From CAZNSX01 sp964575845 (GTDB taxonomy: Bacteria > UBA8248 > CAZNSX01), in NCBI GenBank assembly GCA_964575845.1, contig CAZNSX010000003.1:1-64000 (forward strand): a stretch of 64,000 bases of DNA, read 5' to 3'. The notes beneath the pieces were generated by a model. That model made no database searches. It was not told the DNA's origin and saw only the letters and a program-made list of their open reading frames with translations. The translations under genes were made by a program, and so were the position numbers. This document shows, in pieces, positions 23,927 through 32,912 of the stretch. Position 1 is the first letter of the stretch. The number at the start of each line of letters is the position of its first letter.

Positions 23927-25728
23927 TGGGCGGCTGGCAGGGAAAAATACTGAGGGTAAACCTCTCTCGAGGTACGGTGAATCTTGAGGACCTCAACGCG
24001 CAGTGGGCCCGGGAATTCATAGGGGGGAGGGGTCTGGGCTCCAAATACCTCTACGAGGAGGTGGACGCAAGAGTCGACCCGTTGGGCCCCAGGAATAAGC
24101 TCATCTTCGCCACAGGCCCCCTCACTGGAACGGGAGCGGCGGCCAACGGGCGCTGGGTCTCGGTCACGAAATCCCCCCTCACCGGAGCCATCGCATGCAG
24201 CAACTCCGGGGGCTATTTCCCGGCGGAGCTCAAGTTCTGCGGGCTCGACATGATCATATTCGAGGGGAAATCTCCTCGGCCCGTCTATCTCTGGGTCCAT
24301 AACCAGGAAGCCTCACTGCGGGATGCGGCCCACCTCTGGGGAAAGCCCACAAACGAGGTCGAGGATATCCTCCACGCTGAGACCGATGAGGATGCCAAAA
24401 TAGCTTCCATCGGCCCCGCGGGTGAGAAGCTTGTCCGATTTTCCTGCATCGTGAACGATAAGCACCGGGCCGCTGGCCGCTCGGGCGTCGGCGCGGTCAT
24501 GGGCTCCAAGAACCTCAAGGCCGTGGTCGTTCGGGGCACCCGGGGTGTTGCCTTGGCCGACAGGAAGGGCTATCGGGATGCGGCTCTCGATGTCCTCCAC
24601 AAGATTAGGCAAGCTCCTGTCACCTCTCAGGGTCTTCCGACTTATGGAACGGCCGTCCTAGTCAATGTCATCAACGCCTCGGGCCTTTTCCCCACCCGAA
24701 ACTTCCGGGAAGGGGTGTTCGAGGGCGCGGAGAAGATCTCGGGGGAGGCAATAGCCCGCGAGACCCTCATCCGCAACAAGGCCTGCTTCGGCTGCACCAT
24801 CGGTTGCGGGAGGGTGACCCAGATAAGCGAAGGCCCTTATGCCGGAGAGGGGGAAGGACCCGAGTACGAGACAACCTGGTCCCTGGGGGCCTGTTGCGGG
24901 GTGGATGACCTTCCGGCGATAACCAAAGCCCACTACATCTGCAACGAGCTCGGCATGGACCCCATCTCGGCGGGGGTGACGGTTGGCTGCGCCATGGAGC
25001 TTTACGAGGAGGGCGCCATCACCGAGAAGGAAACGGGAAGGCCCCTCCCCTTCGGCGATGCCGACGCCATGGTGGACATGATCCGCAAGGTCGGCCTGAG
25101 GGAAGGCTTTGGCGACGCGCTGGCCGAGGGTTCCAGGCGGCTGGCCCAGAGATACGGCCGCCCCGAACTCTCCATGAGCGTCAAGGGCCAGGAGTTCCCC
25201 GCATACGATGGCCGCGGGGCCCAGGGCATGGGCCTCCAGTATGCAACGAGCAACCGGGGTGCCTGCCACGTGCGGGGCTACATGATCTCTCCGGAGATCC
25301 TGGGCGCTCCCGAGAAGCTGGACCCTTTTGCCACGAAGGATAAGGCCTCCTGGGATGTGGCCTTCCAGAATTTCACCTCAGTGGTCGACTCCACGGGCGT
25401 TTGCCTCTTTACCACCTTTGCCATCGGACCTGATGAATTCGTGAAGATGCTGGAGACGGCTACGGGCGCAGGCTACACCAAGGATAGCATGCTCAAGGCC
25501 GGCGAGCGCATCTGGAACCTGGAGAGGCTCTTCAACCTCAAGGCCGGTCTTACTCATAAGGATGACACCCTCCCCCCCCGCATCCTCAAGGAGCCCATGC
25601 CCGCGGGCGCAGCCAAGGGTCAGGTGGTGAGGCTGCATGAGATGCTCCCCGACTACTACCAGACGAGGGGTTGGGATGCCCGGGGAAGGCCTAAGGCCGC
25701 CAAACTGAAAGAGCTCGGCCTGGCCTGA
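23926..25728 (+). CDS. Aldehyde:ferredoxin oxidoreductase family tungstoenzyme
   Basis: A 600-residue AOR-family protein. It opens with GKILRVNLSRG and GGRGLGSKYLYEEVD, the pterin-binding end. The 4Fe-4S ligands fall at C287, C290, C294 (CFGCTIGC) and C493 (STGVCLF), essentially the positions known in Pyrococcus furiosus AOR (288, 291, 295, 494). The family binds a tungsten bis-pyranopterin and oxidises aldehydes to acids or reduces acids, with electrons on ferredoxin. Here the operon adds a polyferredoxin, FAD reductase and two MoaD-like proteins, resembling multi-subunit bacterial AORs that couple to NADH. The tungstate transporter at 39593-42134 supports tungsten use. The substrate is unknown; crotonyl- or benzoyl-type substrates cannot be excluded. 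Confidence 0.94.
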   Translation: MGGWQGKILRVNLSRGTVNLEDLNAQWAREFIGGRGLGSKYLYEEVDARVDPLGPRNKLIFATGPLTGTGAAANGRWVSVTKSPLTGAIACSNSGGYFPAELKFCGLDMIIFEGKSPRPVYLWVHNQEASLRDAAHLWGKPTNEVEDILHAETDEDAKIASIGPAGEKLVRFSCIVNDKHRAAGRSGVGAVMGSKNLKAVVVRGTRGVALADRKGYRDAALDVLHKIRQAPVTSQGLPTYGTAVLVNVINASGLFPTRNFREGVFEGAEKISGEAIARETLIRNKACFGCTIGCGRVTQISEGPYAGEGEGPEYETTWSLGACCGVDDLPAITKAHYICNELGMDPISAGVTVGCAMELYEEGAITEKETGRPLPFGDADAMVDMIRKVGLREGFGDALAEGSRRLAQRYGRPELSMSVKGQEFPAYDGRGAQGMGLQYATSNRGACHVRGYMISPEILGAPEKLDPFATKDKASWDVAFQNFTSVVDSTGVCLFTTFAIGPDEFVKMLETATGAGYTKDSMLKAGERIWNLERLFNLKAGLTHKDDTLPPRILKEPMPAGAAKGQVVRLHEMLPDYYQTRGWDARGRPKAAKLKELGLA

Positions 25729-25792
25729 AGGGAGGATATTTAGCTAAGATAGAGAAGGGGGACTCGGCCTCTCCCTCATCGGGAAGGCGCTC

Positions 25793-26038
25793 TTGGCAAG
25801 AGTCAAGCTCTTAGGCCTCTGCCGAAAGATGGCCAAAAGGGAGGAGCTCATCACGGGGGCGGAAAGTGTGGGGAAGCTCCTGTGGGAACTCCCTTCCTCC
25901 TTGGGCCCGGTCGAAAGTCTTTCCGTCTTGGTGAACGGGAGGAATATTTCCTTCCTTAAGGGCCTTGAGACTCCTCTCGGGGAAGGGGATGAGGTGACGG
26001 TTTACAGGTTTGGCATGACCGGCTGGCCCGGAGGATGA
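25793..26038 (+). CDS. MoaD/ThiS-like sulfur carrier protein 1
   Basis: An 81-residue ubiquitin-like protein, start TTG 25793. It has the beta-grasp pattern VKLLGLCRKMAKRE..., LSVLVNGRNISFLKG and GDEVTVYRF, and ends in a C-terminal Gly-Gly, the thiocarboxylate site. MoaD supplies sulfur for molybdopterin, needed by the tungsten enzyme next door. Start choice is uncertain but no better codon is in place. It follows the oxidoreductase by 64 bases and precedes the FAD reductase by three. Confidence 0.8.
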   Translation: MARVKLLGLCRKMAKREELITGAESVGKLLWELPSSLGPVESLSVLVNGRNISFLKGLETPLGEGDEVTVYRFGMTGWPGG

Positions 26039-26041
26039 AGG

Positions 26042-27328
26042 TTGCCCAAGCGAAAACTGTTGATCTTGGGAAACAGTGCCGCAGGTTTAAGCGCCCTTCA
26101 GGCCATAAGGCGGCGGGACCAACGCGCGGAGGTTACCCTCGTCGACCGTGAGAAGCACCCCGCTTACTCCCGCGTCATCACCCCCTACTATGTCGGCGGA
26201 AAGATCGAGAGGGATAAGCTCTTCCTCTACCAGAAGGACTTCTACGGCCGCCTGGGCGTGAGGGCTCTCCTGGGAGAGGAGGCCGTCGCGCTCGAGCCCG
26301 AGAGGAGGCGCCTCATCCTCAAGGGAGGAAGGGAGCTCGCCTTCGACTCGCTTCTCATCGCCGTGGGCGCCTATGCCGTGAAGCCTGATATCAAGGGAAT
26401 AGATTCTCCCGGGGTCTGCCGCTTGAGGAGCCTGGCCGATGCGGAGGAGCTCAGGGAGCGTGCCCGAGAAGCTAAGGCGATGGTGGCGATGGGAGGTGGG
26501 CTCGTGAGCCTCCCCACCCTGAACCATCTACTCGACGGCAAGAGGCGCCTCAGCCTTGTCGTGACCTCACGGCAGATCCTCTCCCGGATGCTGGATGAGG
26601 AAGGGGCCAGCCTCATCGAAGAGGAGATGAAACGCAAGGGAGTGGAGCTACACAAGGGAAGGGACGTGGTCGAAATAGAGAAAATGAACGGGCGCCTCAG
26701 GCTCGCGCTCGACAATGGCGAAGAGCTCACCGCAGACCTCTTGCTCGTGGGCAAGGGGGTTCTTCCCGATGTGGATTTCTTGCGCACCTCTGGATTAGAG
26801 GTGCGCACAGGGGTCATCGTCAATCGCCGAATGCAGACCAACTTCCCTTACATTTTCGCGGCCGGGGATGCGGCCGAGGGGGAAGAATTTTTCACGGGGA
26901 GCAGGGTCATCCAGGGCATCTGGACCACGGCCGTGGAGCAGGGCGCGGTGGCGGGGGCCAACATGGCGGGAAGAGCCGTTGATTACGAGGGGAGCATAAA
27001 GCTGAACGTCACTACCCTCTTCGGCCTCTCGGCAGCCGCGCTTGGCCTCTGGGGTGGGGAGGGCCTGAAGGCGTACACCTTCCTCGACCGGCCGAGGGGG
27101 CTCTTCCGAAAGCTCTGCCTGGACGGGCAAGGTCGGGTGGTCGGCGCGCTCATGGTGGGCGAGATAGGGGATTCAGGTGTGCTTCACGGCCTCATGCGAA
27201 GCCGCTCGCAGGTGGGTCCTTGGGTGAGGAGCCTTCTCAAGGGGTCCGTCCGGTACGGGAGAGTTTTCACGCGGCTCGTCGGGCCTCCCCGTGCGGCGGC
27301 CCCGGGAGCGAGGGGGGTATGGCGGTGA
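26042..27328 (+). CDS. FAD-dependent pyridine-nucleotide oxidoreductase of the AOR operon
   Basis: A 428-residue flavoprotein starting at TTG 26042. The N-terminal FAD loop is LLILGNSAAGLSALQAIRR. A second nucleotide-binding region follows (MVAMGGGLVSLPTLNHLL), and the FAD-contacting IFAAGDAAEGEEF occurs near 275. It resembles NADH-dependent ferredoxin or rubredoxin reductases. In bacterial AOR operons a flavoprotein of this kind links the tungsten enzyme to NAD(P)H. It overlaps the second MoaD gene by ten bases. Confidence 0.9.
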   Translation: MPKRKLLILGNSAAGLSALQAIRRRDQRAEVTLVDREKHPAYSRVITPYYVGGKIERDKLFLYQKDFYGRLGVRALLGEEAVALEPERRRLILKGGRELAFDSLLIAVGAYAVKPDIKGIDSPGVCRLRSLADAEELRERAREAKAMVAMGGGLVSLPTLNHLLDGKRRLSLVVTSRQILSRMLDEEGASLIEEEMKRKGVELHKGRDVVEIEKMNGRLRLALDNGEELTADLLLVGKGVLPDVDFLRTSGLEVRTGVIVNRRMQTNFPYIFAAGDAAEGEEFFTGSRVIQGIWTTAVEQGAVAGANMAGRAVDYEGSIKLNVTTLFGLSAAALGLWGGEGLKAYTFLDRPRGLFRKLCLDGQGRVVGALMVGEIGDSGVLHGLMRSRSQVGPWVRSLLKGSVRYGRVFTRLVGPPRAAAPGARGVWR

Positions 27329-27573
27329 GGGTAGTCGTGAGGCTCTATGCCAACCTCAGGCGCTATCTCCCACGAGAGGCCACCGACTTCTCGGTGAATC
27401 TGGAACTCGAAGAGGGGGCCACCGTGGGAGACCTCCTGAAAGAGCTGCAGATCCCGGAGGGGCTCACGCGCCTGGTTTTCCTGAACGGTCTTCACAGCAA
27501 CCGCGAGGCCACGCTCAAGGAGGGAGACGAGATGAGCGTCTTCCCTCCTCTGGCCGGGGGCCTTCCTTCATAA
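27319..27573 (+). CDS. MoaD/ThiS-like sulfur carrier protein 2
   Basis: An 84-residue beta-grasp protein starting at ATG 27319 after AGGGGGG. The fold is clear from VRLYANLRRYLPREATDFSVNLE, VGDLLKELQIPEGL and GDEMSVFPPLAGG. Unlike the first copy, Gly-Gly is followed by three residues (LPS), which must be removed if it is to carry sulfur; small tails of this sort are known in some MoaD relatives. It closes the operon. Two MoaD-like proteins in one AOR operon is common, but their division of labour is unknown. Confidence 0.85.
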   Translation: MAVRVVVRLYANLRRYLPREATDFSVNLELEEGATVGDLLKELQIPEGLTRLVFLNGLHSNREATLKEGDEMSVFPPLAGGLPS

Positions 27574-27578
27574 CTTCC

Positions 27579-28001
27579 CTACATGCCATCCAGCATTGTG
27601 CTGATCTCGACTACATGGTCTTCCTCATCCTTGAGTATTGATTCCAGCATGCGCCTTGAGGTGACATCCCCAAGCCCATCCATGGCCTTGATGAAGCCTC
27701 TCAGGCGCTCGCACGCGCCCTCCTCCAGAGCGAGGTCAGCCTGAAGCATCTCCTTGACCCCTCCCTCTACTCTGGGCTGCGTGGGGTCATCCTTCACGGG
27801 GTCCCCCCCCAGGGCGTTGATCCGCTCCGCAAGGTCCTCGGCGTGGCGCATCTCCTCCAGAGCCTCCTTTCGCCACATGTCCCTGAGCTGCCGCGTGTAG
27901 GGACCCCTGGCGCGGTAGCGGTGACCCATGTACTGGCGGACGGCCGTTATCTCCTGAGCCCTGACCTCGTTGAGCATCTCGATGACTTTCTTTGCGCTCA
28001 T
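27579..28001 (-). CDS. Ferritin-like (bacterioferritin-type) protein
   Basis: A 140-residue four-helix ferritin-like protein. Iron-ligand motifs can be seen in RAQEITAVRQYMGH, ALEEMRHAEDLAERI and EEDHVVEISTML, spaced like the helices of a di-iron bundle. It is shorter than classical ferritins and resembles the protein encoded at 38349-38768, so the two are paralogues. ATG 28001 follows GAGGAGGAAAG. It probably stores iron or reduces peroxide. It converges with the AOR operon, six bases apart. Confidence 0.85.
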   Translation of the reverse strand: MSAKKVIEMLNEVRAQEITAVRQYMGHRYRARGPYTRQLRDMWRKEALEEMRHAEDLAERINALGGDPVKDDPTQPRVEGGVKEMLQADLALEEGACERLRGFIKAMDGLGDVTSRRMLESILKDEEDHVVEISTMLDGM

Positions 28002-28028
28002 ACTTTCCTCCTCTCAAGAAGGGGCCCC

Positions 28029-29282
28029 TCAAGGCCCGAGATTCCCGTACGGGCTCGTGTGAACGTCATAGCCCGCCCTCCGCAGACGGCTTAGGATGTC
28101 ATGCAGATGGTCGGCCCCCCGCACCTCGATGTGAAGGCTCACCAGCGTGGCGCTTATGGGCACAGAGGTGGACATCCGGTCGTGCTCGATGTGAAGGATG
28201 TTGCCCCGAGCTTCGCCCACGATGGAGGTGAGCCGCGCTAGGGAACCCGGCTCGTCCGCCAGGCTCACGCCGAGGCGGACATAGCGGCCGGCACGGGCGA
28301 GCCCCCTCCCGATGATGCGGGAGATGACATTGACATCAATGTTCCCTCCCGAAAGAACCACCACTACCTTCGTCCCCCGGATACGGAACTTTCGCTCAAG
28401 CACCGCGGCCAGTGCTGTCGCCCCGGCCCCCTCAACCAATACCTTTTCGTCTTCGAGCAGCCTCAGGATGGCCGCCGCAATCTCATCTTCAGCCACCTCC
28501 ACCACCTGGTCCACGTAGCGGCGGATGAGCGGGAAGGTGAGTTCACCGGGACGGCTCACAGCGATGCCGTCAGCAATTGTGCTCCCGGCCGGATGAGAGA
28601 GGAGCTTGCCCGCCTCGAGGGAGCGGGCCAAGGCCGGAGCCTCGGCCGCCACTACCCCGATTACCTCAACCGCCGGCCGCTTTTCCTTAAGGGCGACGGC
28701 ACACCCGGAGATAAGGCCACCTCCCCCTGTGGGGATCACTGCGCAATCCAGCTCGGGCAGCTCCTCCAGGAGCTCAAGTCCCATGGTTCCCTGGCCCGCT
28801 ATGATATCCGGGTCATCGAAGGCGGGGATGAGTTTAAGGCCCCGCTCCCTCTCAAGAGTCCGGGCCCTCCCGAAGCTTTCCTCGTAGCCTCCCCCGAAGA
28901 GCTCCACCTCGGCTCCCAGCTCCCGGACCTTCTGCACCTTTGTCATAGGGGCTCCCTGGGGCATGACGATGAGGCATTTGGTCCGGGTCCCTCGGGCTGC
29001 GAGAGCCACGCCCTGAGCATGATTTCCCGCGGAGGCCGCCACAACACCCCACGCCCTCTCTCGGGAGCCGAGGCGCTTTAGCTTGAAGCTCGCGCCCCTG
29101 GCCTTGAAGGACCCTGTGCGCTGGAAGTTCTCCGGCTTGAAGTAGATCTCCAGGCCTAACTCTTCGGAGAGGGCCTCAGAGCGCCTGAGCGGGGTCGGAA
29201 GGAGAGCGCCCCTGAGGGCATCCCGGGCTTCCTTTATGCGGCTGAGCAGGGCTTTGGGTGAGAGCTCTTTTTTCATCCCCAT
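28029..29282 (-). CDS. ilvA: Threonine ammonia-lyase with C-terminal ACT domain
   Basis: A 417-residue PLP-dependent threonine dehydratase. The PLP lysine is K60 in TGSFKARGA, and the glycine-rich phosphate loop is PTGGGGLISG. A regulatory ACT-like domain follows (about 330-417; VRLGVSLADEPGSLARL). It deaminates threonine to 2-oxobutanoate, the first step to isoleucine, or acts in catabolic serine/threonine use. The single ACT domain fits TdcB/IlvA-short enzymes; biosynthetic and catabolic types are not separable here. An ATG two codons inside is also possible. It is transcribed upstream of the ferritin-like gene. Confidence 0.88.
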   Translation of the reverse strand: MGMKKELSPKALLSRIKEARDALRGALLPTPLRRSEALSEELGLEIYFKPENFQRTGSFKARGASFKLKRLGSRERAWGVVAASAGNHAQGVALAARGTRTKCLIVMPQGAPMTKVQKVRELGAEVELFGGGYEESFGRARTLERERGLKLIPAFDDPDIIAGQGTMGLELLEELPELDCAVIPTGGGGLISGCAVALKEKRPAVEVIGVVAAEAPALARSLEAGKLLSHPAGSTIADGIAVSRPGELTFPLIRRYVDQVVEVAEDEIAAAILRLLEDEKVLVEGAGATALAAVLERKFRIRGTKVVVVLSGGNIDVNVISRIIGRGLARAGRYVRLGVSLADEPGSLARLTSIVGEARGNILHIEHDRMSTSVPISATLVSLHIEVRGADHLHDILSRLRRAGYDVHTSPYGNLGP

Positions 29283-29451
29283 CAGAATAAAAAGCGGGCC
29301 ATTTCGAGGGGCCTCCTACGACCGCGATTATAGCGGATAATTCCCGAGACCGCACGCCATTGAGGCTCCCTCTGGTTTTGGCTGGGAGAGATAGAGGAGA
29401 AGCCCTATAATCTTGACGGAGAATGATGCGTCGTATCGAGGGAGGTGAGAA

Positions 29452-30957
29452 ATGGGGGAGAAAAGGATATCCGCTGAAGAATACCACAGGGCCAGCGAGT
29501 ACTCTCGCCCCAGGCCCCTGCGCGGCCGTCGGTTAGACTGGTCAAGGGAGCCCTCACCCTTCAAGATTTATGAGGGGGGAGAAATGGTCCAGCTCCCACG
29601 GGACCCGCACAATCCCGAGGGGAAGGCCCTCTCGCTCCTGCAGGCGATGGGAAAGACCCCGGAGGCTGGGGGAGGGCCCTCTGACCTCGATTCTCTGGCG
29701 CGGCTCTTTCATTTTTCCTGCGGCCTCACGGCTGAAGTGCGCTACCCGAGGGGAGCTTTTTACCGGAGGGTGGTCCCATCGGCGGGAGCTCTCTACCCGG
29801 TGGAATTATACCTGGCTCTCCCTGAGGGCGAGGGCTTCGAGGCCGGGGTCTATCACTTCGAGCCCGCTTCCTTTTCTCTCGCCCTTCTGAGGAGAGGGGA
29901 CCCGCGGGGCTACATCGCGAAAGCCCTGGGAAAAGAGGAGGAATACTCCTCAGCCTCCTTTCTACTCCTCTCCTCATTTTTCTGGCGAAGTGCCTGGAAA
30001 TATAGGGAGAGGGCTTACCGCTACTGTCTCCTGGATGCGGGCCACGTGGCGGGAAACGTGCTCGCCCTCGGAGAGGAGGGGGGATGGACCCCTGAGCTAT
30101 TCGCGTGCTTCTCCGATGGAAGCCTGAATGACCTCCTGGGCCTCAGGCCCGAGTGGGAGGCGGCCCTTTCGGCCATTGCCCTGGGAAAGGGAAGAATGCC
30201 TGGGGGCGAGCCCCTCTCGGGGGAGTTTATCGCCCGTGAGATGATAGAGGAAAGAGGGGAAGTTTTCGATGAGCTCCTCTCCTTTCACAGGGCCTCCTCG
30301 ATGGAGGATCCTCTAAAGAAATTGCCGGCTTTGCCTCAAGAGGCTCCTCCCTCTCCCCGGGGAAAGCTCATTCCACTTCCCCCTGCTCCGGAACTCGCCG
30401 AAGGGGCCCTTTCCCTGGGAGAGGTCATAGTCAAGAGGCGTTCGCGGCGGGACTATCTCAGGGAGACCGTGGGCCTTGAGAAGCTCTCCTCACTTCTGAG
30501 GGCCACTTTCTCGGGATACCGGGCCGACTACCCGCCGACAGGAATTCCGGCTATTCTCAAAGGAGAGCTTATCATCAATAGGGTCAAGGACCTCCCCCAG
30601 GGCCTTTACTCGCTAAGGAGTGAGGACTTCTCTCTTGAGCTTCTGGAAGAAGGAGACTTGAGTAATAGTGCCGCCTCCGCCTGCATGGGCCAGACTTTCT
30701 GTGGGGAGGCCTCTTTCCTTTTGGCCCTCGCCGCCGACCTCAAGAGCCTCCGGGCCTCTTTTGGAGATAGGGGCTACAGGTACGCCCTCCTTGAGGCGGG
30801 CCTTCTCGGCCAGAGGGTTTACCTTGCGTCCGAGGCCCTTGGCCTTGGGGCCTGCGCTGTTGGGTCCTTCTATGACAGGGAGGTGGCTGACCTCCTGAGC
30901 CTTGGAAAGGAAGAGGTTCCTCTCTATCTGCTTAGCGTCGGCGTTCCAGTGGGCTGA
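29452..30957 (+). CDS. Double SagB-type nitroreductase-fold dehydrogenase
   Basis: A 501-residue protein with two SagB/ThcOx-type nitroreductase domains in tandem: about 55-250 (VVPSAGALYPVELYLA, then YRYCLLDAGHVAGNVLALG) and about 310-500 (LGEVIVKRRSRRDYLRE, then YRYALLEAGLLGQRVYLASEALGLG). SagB proteins are FMN enzymes that oxidise azolines in peptide natural products, but no cyclodehydratase or precursor peptide is nearby. Many stand-alone bacterial members have unknown function. A good GGAGGTGAG precedes ATG 29452. It faces the threonine dehydratase and precedes the DUF255 gene. Confidence 0.82.
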   Translation: MGEKRISAEEYHRASEYSRPRPLRGRRLDWSREPSPFKIYEGGEMVQLPRDPHNPEGKALSLLQAMGKTPEAGGGPSDLDSLARLFHFSCGLTAEVRYPRGAFYRRVVPSAGALYPVELYLALPEGEGFEAGVYHFEPASFSLALLRRGDPRGYIAKALGKEEEYSSASFLLLSSFFWRSAWKYRERAYRYCLLDAGHVAGNVLALGEEGGWTPELFACFSDGSLNDLLGLRPEWEAALSAIALGKGRMPGGEPLSGEFIAREMIEERGEVFDELLSFHRASSMEDPLKKLPALPQEAPPSPRGKLIPLPPAPELAEGALSLGEVIVKRRSRRDYLRETVGLEKLSSLLRATFSGYRADYPPTGIPAILKGELIINRVKDLPQGLYSLRSEDFSLELLEEGDLSNSAASACMGQTFCGEASFLLALAADLKSLRASFGDRGYRYALLEAGLLGQRVYLASEALGLGACAVGSFYDREVADLLSLGKEEVPLYLLSVGVPVG

Positions 30958-31061
30958 ATAATCACAAAAATTCTTTGTTAGTCAATTGAATAGCCGGAGG
31001 AGGTCAATAAAGAGAAAAGTTTCCTCCCTTGGGAGGATTTAGCGGTCTGAGGTGCGTTGCC

Positions 31062-32798
31062 ATGGGTGAGATCAAATGGATGGAGTGGGGCGAGGAGGCC
31101 TTCCGGAGGGCTACGGTCGAGGATAAGCCCATTCTGCTCGCCATAGGAGCCTGCTGGTGCCACTGGTGTCACGTGATGGACAGAACCTCCTACCAGGACC
31201 CCGAGGTCATAGAGCGGGTGATGAGGGACTTCATCCCCGTGAGGGTGGATAATGACAAGAGGCCCGATATCAACGAGCGCTATAACATGGGCGGCTGGCC
31301 CACCACGGCATTTCTCACCCCGCGGGGAGACCTCCTGGCGGGCGGCACCTACCTGCCGCCCGACCTCATGAGGCGCTACCTGGCCGAGATAAACCGTGGC
31401 TATAGCATGAACAAGGTGGGAATCTATGCCGAGATTCTGAAGCGCGCCAAAGAGGCGCAAAGCCCACGGGCCCTCGAGCGTGGAGCAACGCTTGAGGAGG
31501 CGATAGTCGAGCGGAGTCTGGGCTTCGTCAAGGAGACCTTCGACCCGAGGTACGGGGGCTTCGGCACCGAGCCCAAGTTCCCCCAGGCCGGGGCCTTGAG
31601 CCTTTGCCTATATCGCTGGGCGCGGACGGGGGATGGGGAACTCTTCCGCGTCCTCAAGGCCACGCTCGACGGTATGGCCTCTGGCGGCATGTATGACAAG
31701 GAGGCCGGGGGCTTCTTCAGGTATTCGACCACCCGCGACTGGAGCGTCCCCCACTTTGAGAAGATGGCTGAAGATAATGCCGCGCTCCTCAAGATTTACT
31801 CCGAGTTCTTCGGCTTGACCAATGAAGAGGCCTATTCCAGAACCGCACGTGAGGTGGGGGGCTATATTCTGAGTACACTCTCTGACCCCGAGAAGGGAGG
31901 CTTCTTCGGGAGCCAGGACGCTGATGAAGACTACTATAAGCTTTCCCTGGCCGAGAGAGCAAAGCTTAAGGCCCCTTACATAGACAGGACAATCTACACC
32001 AACTGGAACGGTCAGATGATCTCGGCTTTTCTTACGGCGGGGGCCATCCTGGGGGAGCGCTCCTGGCGGGATTTCGCCCTGAAAAGCCTGAACTTCCTCG
32101 AAGCTCACTGCCGGGCCCCCGAGGGGGGCATGTATCACTATTGGGATGGCGAGCCCCATGTCCCCGGCCTCCTCTCGGACCAGGTCTACATGGCGGGAGC
32201 GCTTCTCGATGCCTATCAGGTGGAGCGGGAGCCCGTCCACCTCGCGCGGGCCGAGGAGTTGGCCCGCTACATGAAAGAGGCCCTCTTCGATGAAAGAGGC
32301 GGCGGGTTTGCGGACAGGCTCGTCTCCTCTGAAGAGCCGGGCTACCTCAAGGAAGGCCGAAAGCCCCTCCCCCTGAATGCCGACGCCGCAAACGTGCTCC
32401 TGAATCTCTACTACCTCACTGGGGAGGAGAGCTACCGGGAGCTTGCCGAGAAGACCCTGCTCCCTTTCAGGGAGAGCTACGCCGCCCACTCAGTCATGGG
32501 AGTGTCCTATGGTTTGGCTGTGGAGCGCTTCCTCAGGCCGCCCCTTGAGCTGGTCGTCGTGGGCCACCTGGGTGAGGAGAGGGCCGAAGGCCTGTGGGAT
32601 GAGGCCTTCCGGCTACCCCGGCCTGGGAAGCTCCTTCAGTTCCTCGACAAGGAGCGGGACCGGGAGCCCATCTCAAGGAGGGGCCTCCCCCTTGATGGTG
32701 GCCCCGCGCTCTATCTCTGCTCAGGCCATACCTGCTCCGAACCTATCAGGGAGCCCGGAAAGCTGGAGTCGGCGCTTAAGGGGTTTGGCGTGGGCTAG
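31062..32798 (+). CDS. Thioredoxin-domain DUF255 protein (YyaL/SSP411-like)
   Basis: ATG 31062, eight bases after GAGGTG, gives 578 residues; an in-frame TTG at 31029 is weaker. The N-terminal thioredoxin-like domain has C31-W-C33-H-W-C36, with C-H-W-C as the redox pair, and WPTTAFLTP. An alpha/alpha-toroid like N-acylglucosamine epimerases fills the remainder (NWNGQMISAF, NADAANVLLNLYYL). The family is widespread, usually called YyaL or spermatogenesis-associated protein 20, with no proven activity. It may be translated with the SagB-like gene 105 bases upstream. The next gene on the right is the convergent STAND protein. Confidence 0.88.
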   Translation: MGEIKWMEWGEEAFRRATVEDKPILLAIGACWCHWCHVMDRTSYQDPEVIERVMRDFIPVRVDNDKRPDINERYNMGGWPTTAFLTPRGDLLAGGTYLPPDLMRRYLAEINRGYSMNKVGIYAEILKRAKEAQSPRALERGATLEEAIVERSLGFVKETFDPRYGGFGTEPKFPQAGALSLCLYRWARTGDGELFRVLKATLDGMASGGMYDKEAGGFFRYSTTRDWSVPHFEKMAEDNAALLKIYSEFFGLTNEEAYSRTAREVGGYILSTLSDPEKGGFFGSQDADEDYYKLSLAERAKLKAPYIDRTIYTNWNGQMISAFLTAGAILGERSWRDFALKSLNFLEAHCRAPEGGMYHYWDGEPHVPGLLSDQVYMAGALLDAYQVEREPVHLARAEELARYMKEALFDERGGGFADRLVSSEEPGYLKEGRKPLPLNADAANVLLNLYYLTGEESYRELAEKTLLPFRESYAAHSVMGVSYGLAVERFLRPPLELVVVGHLGEERAEGLWDEAFRLPRPGKLLQFLDKERDREPISRRGLPLDGGPALYLCSGHTCSEPIREPGKLESALKGFGVG

Positions 32799-32912
32799 GG
32801 TGCGCGGGGTGATGGGTCTCTAATCACTCCCATTTTTTATGTTCTCAAGCTCAGTGTATCCCGGTCCTTCTCAGGTCTTCGATTCTCGTTGAAAAAGCTT
32901 CGGGTTAGTAAC

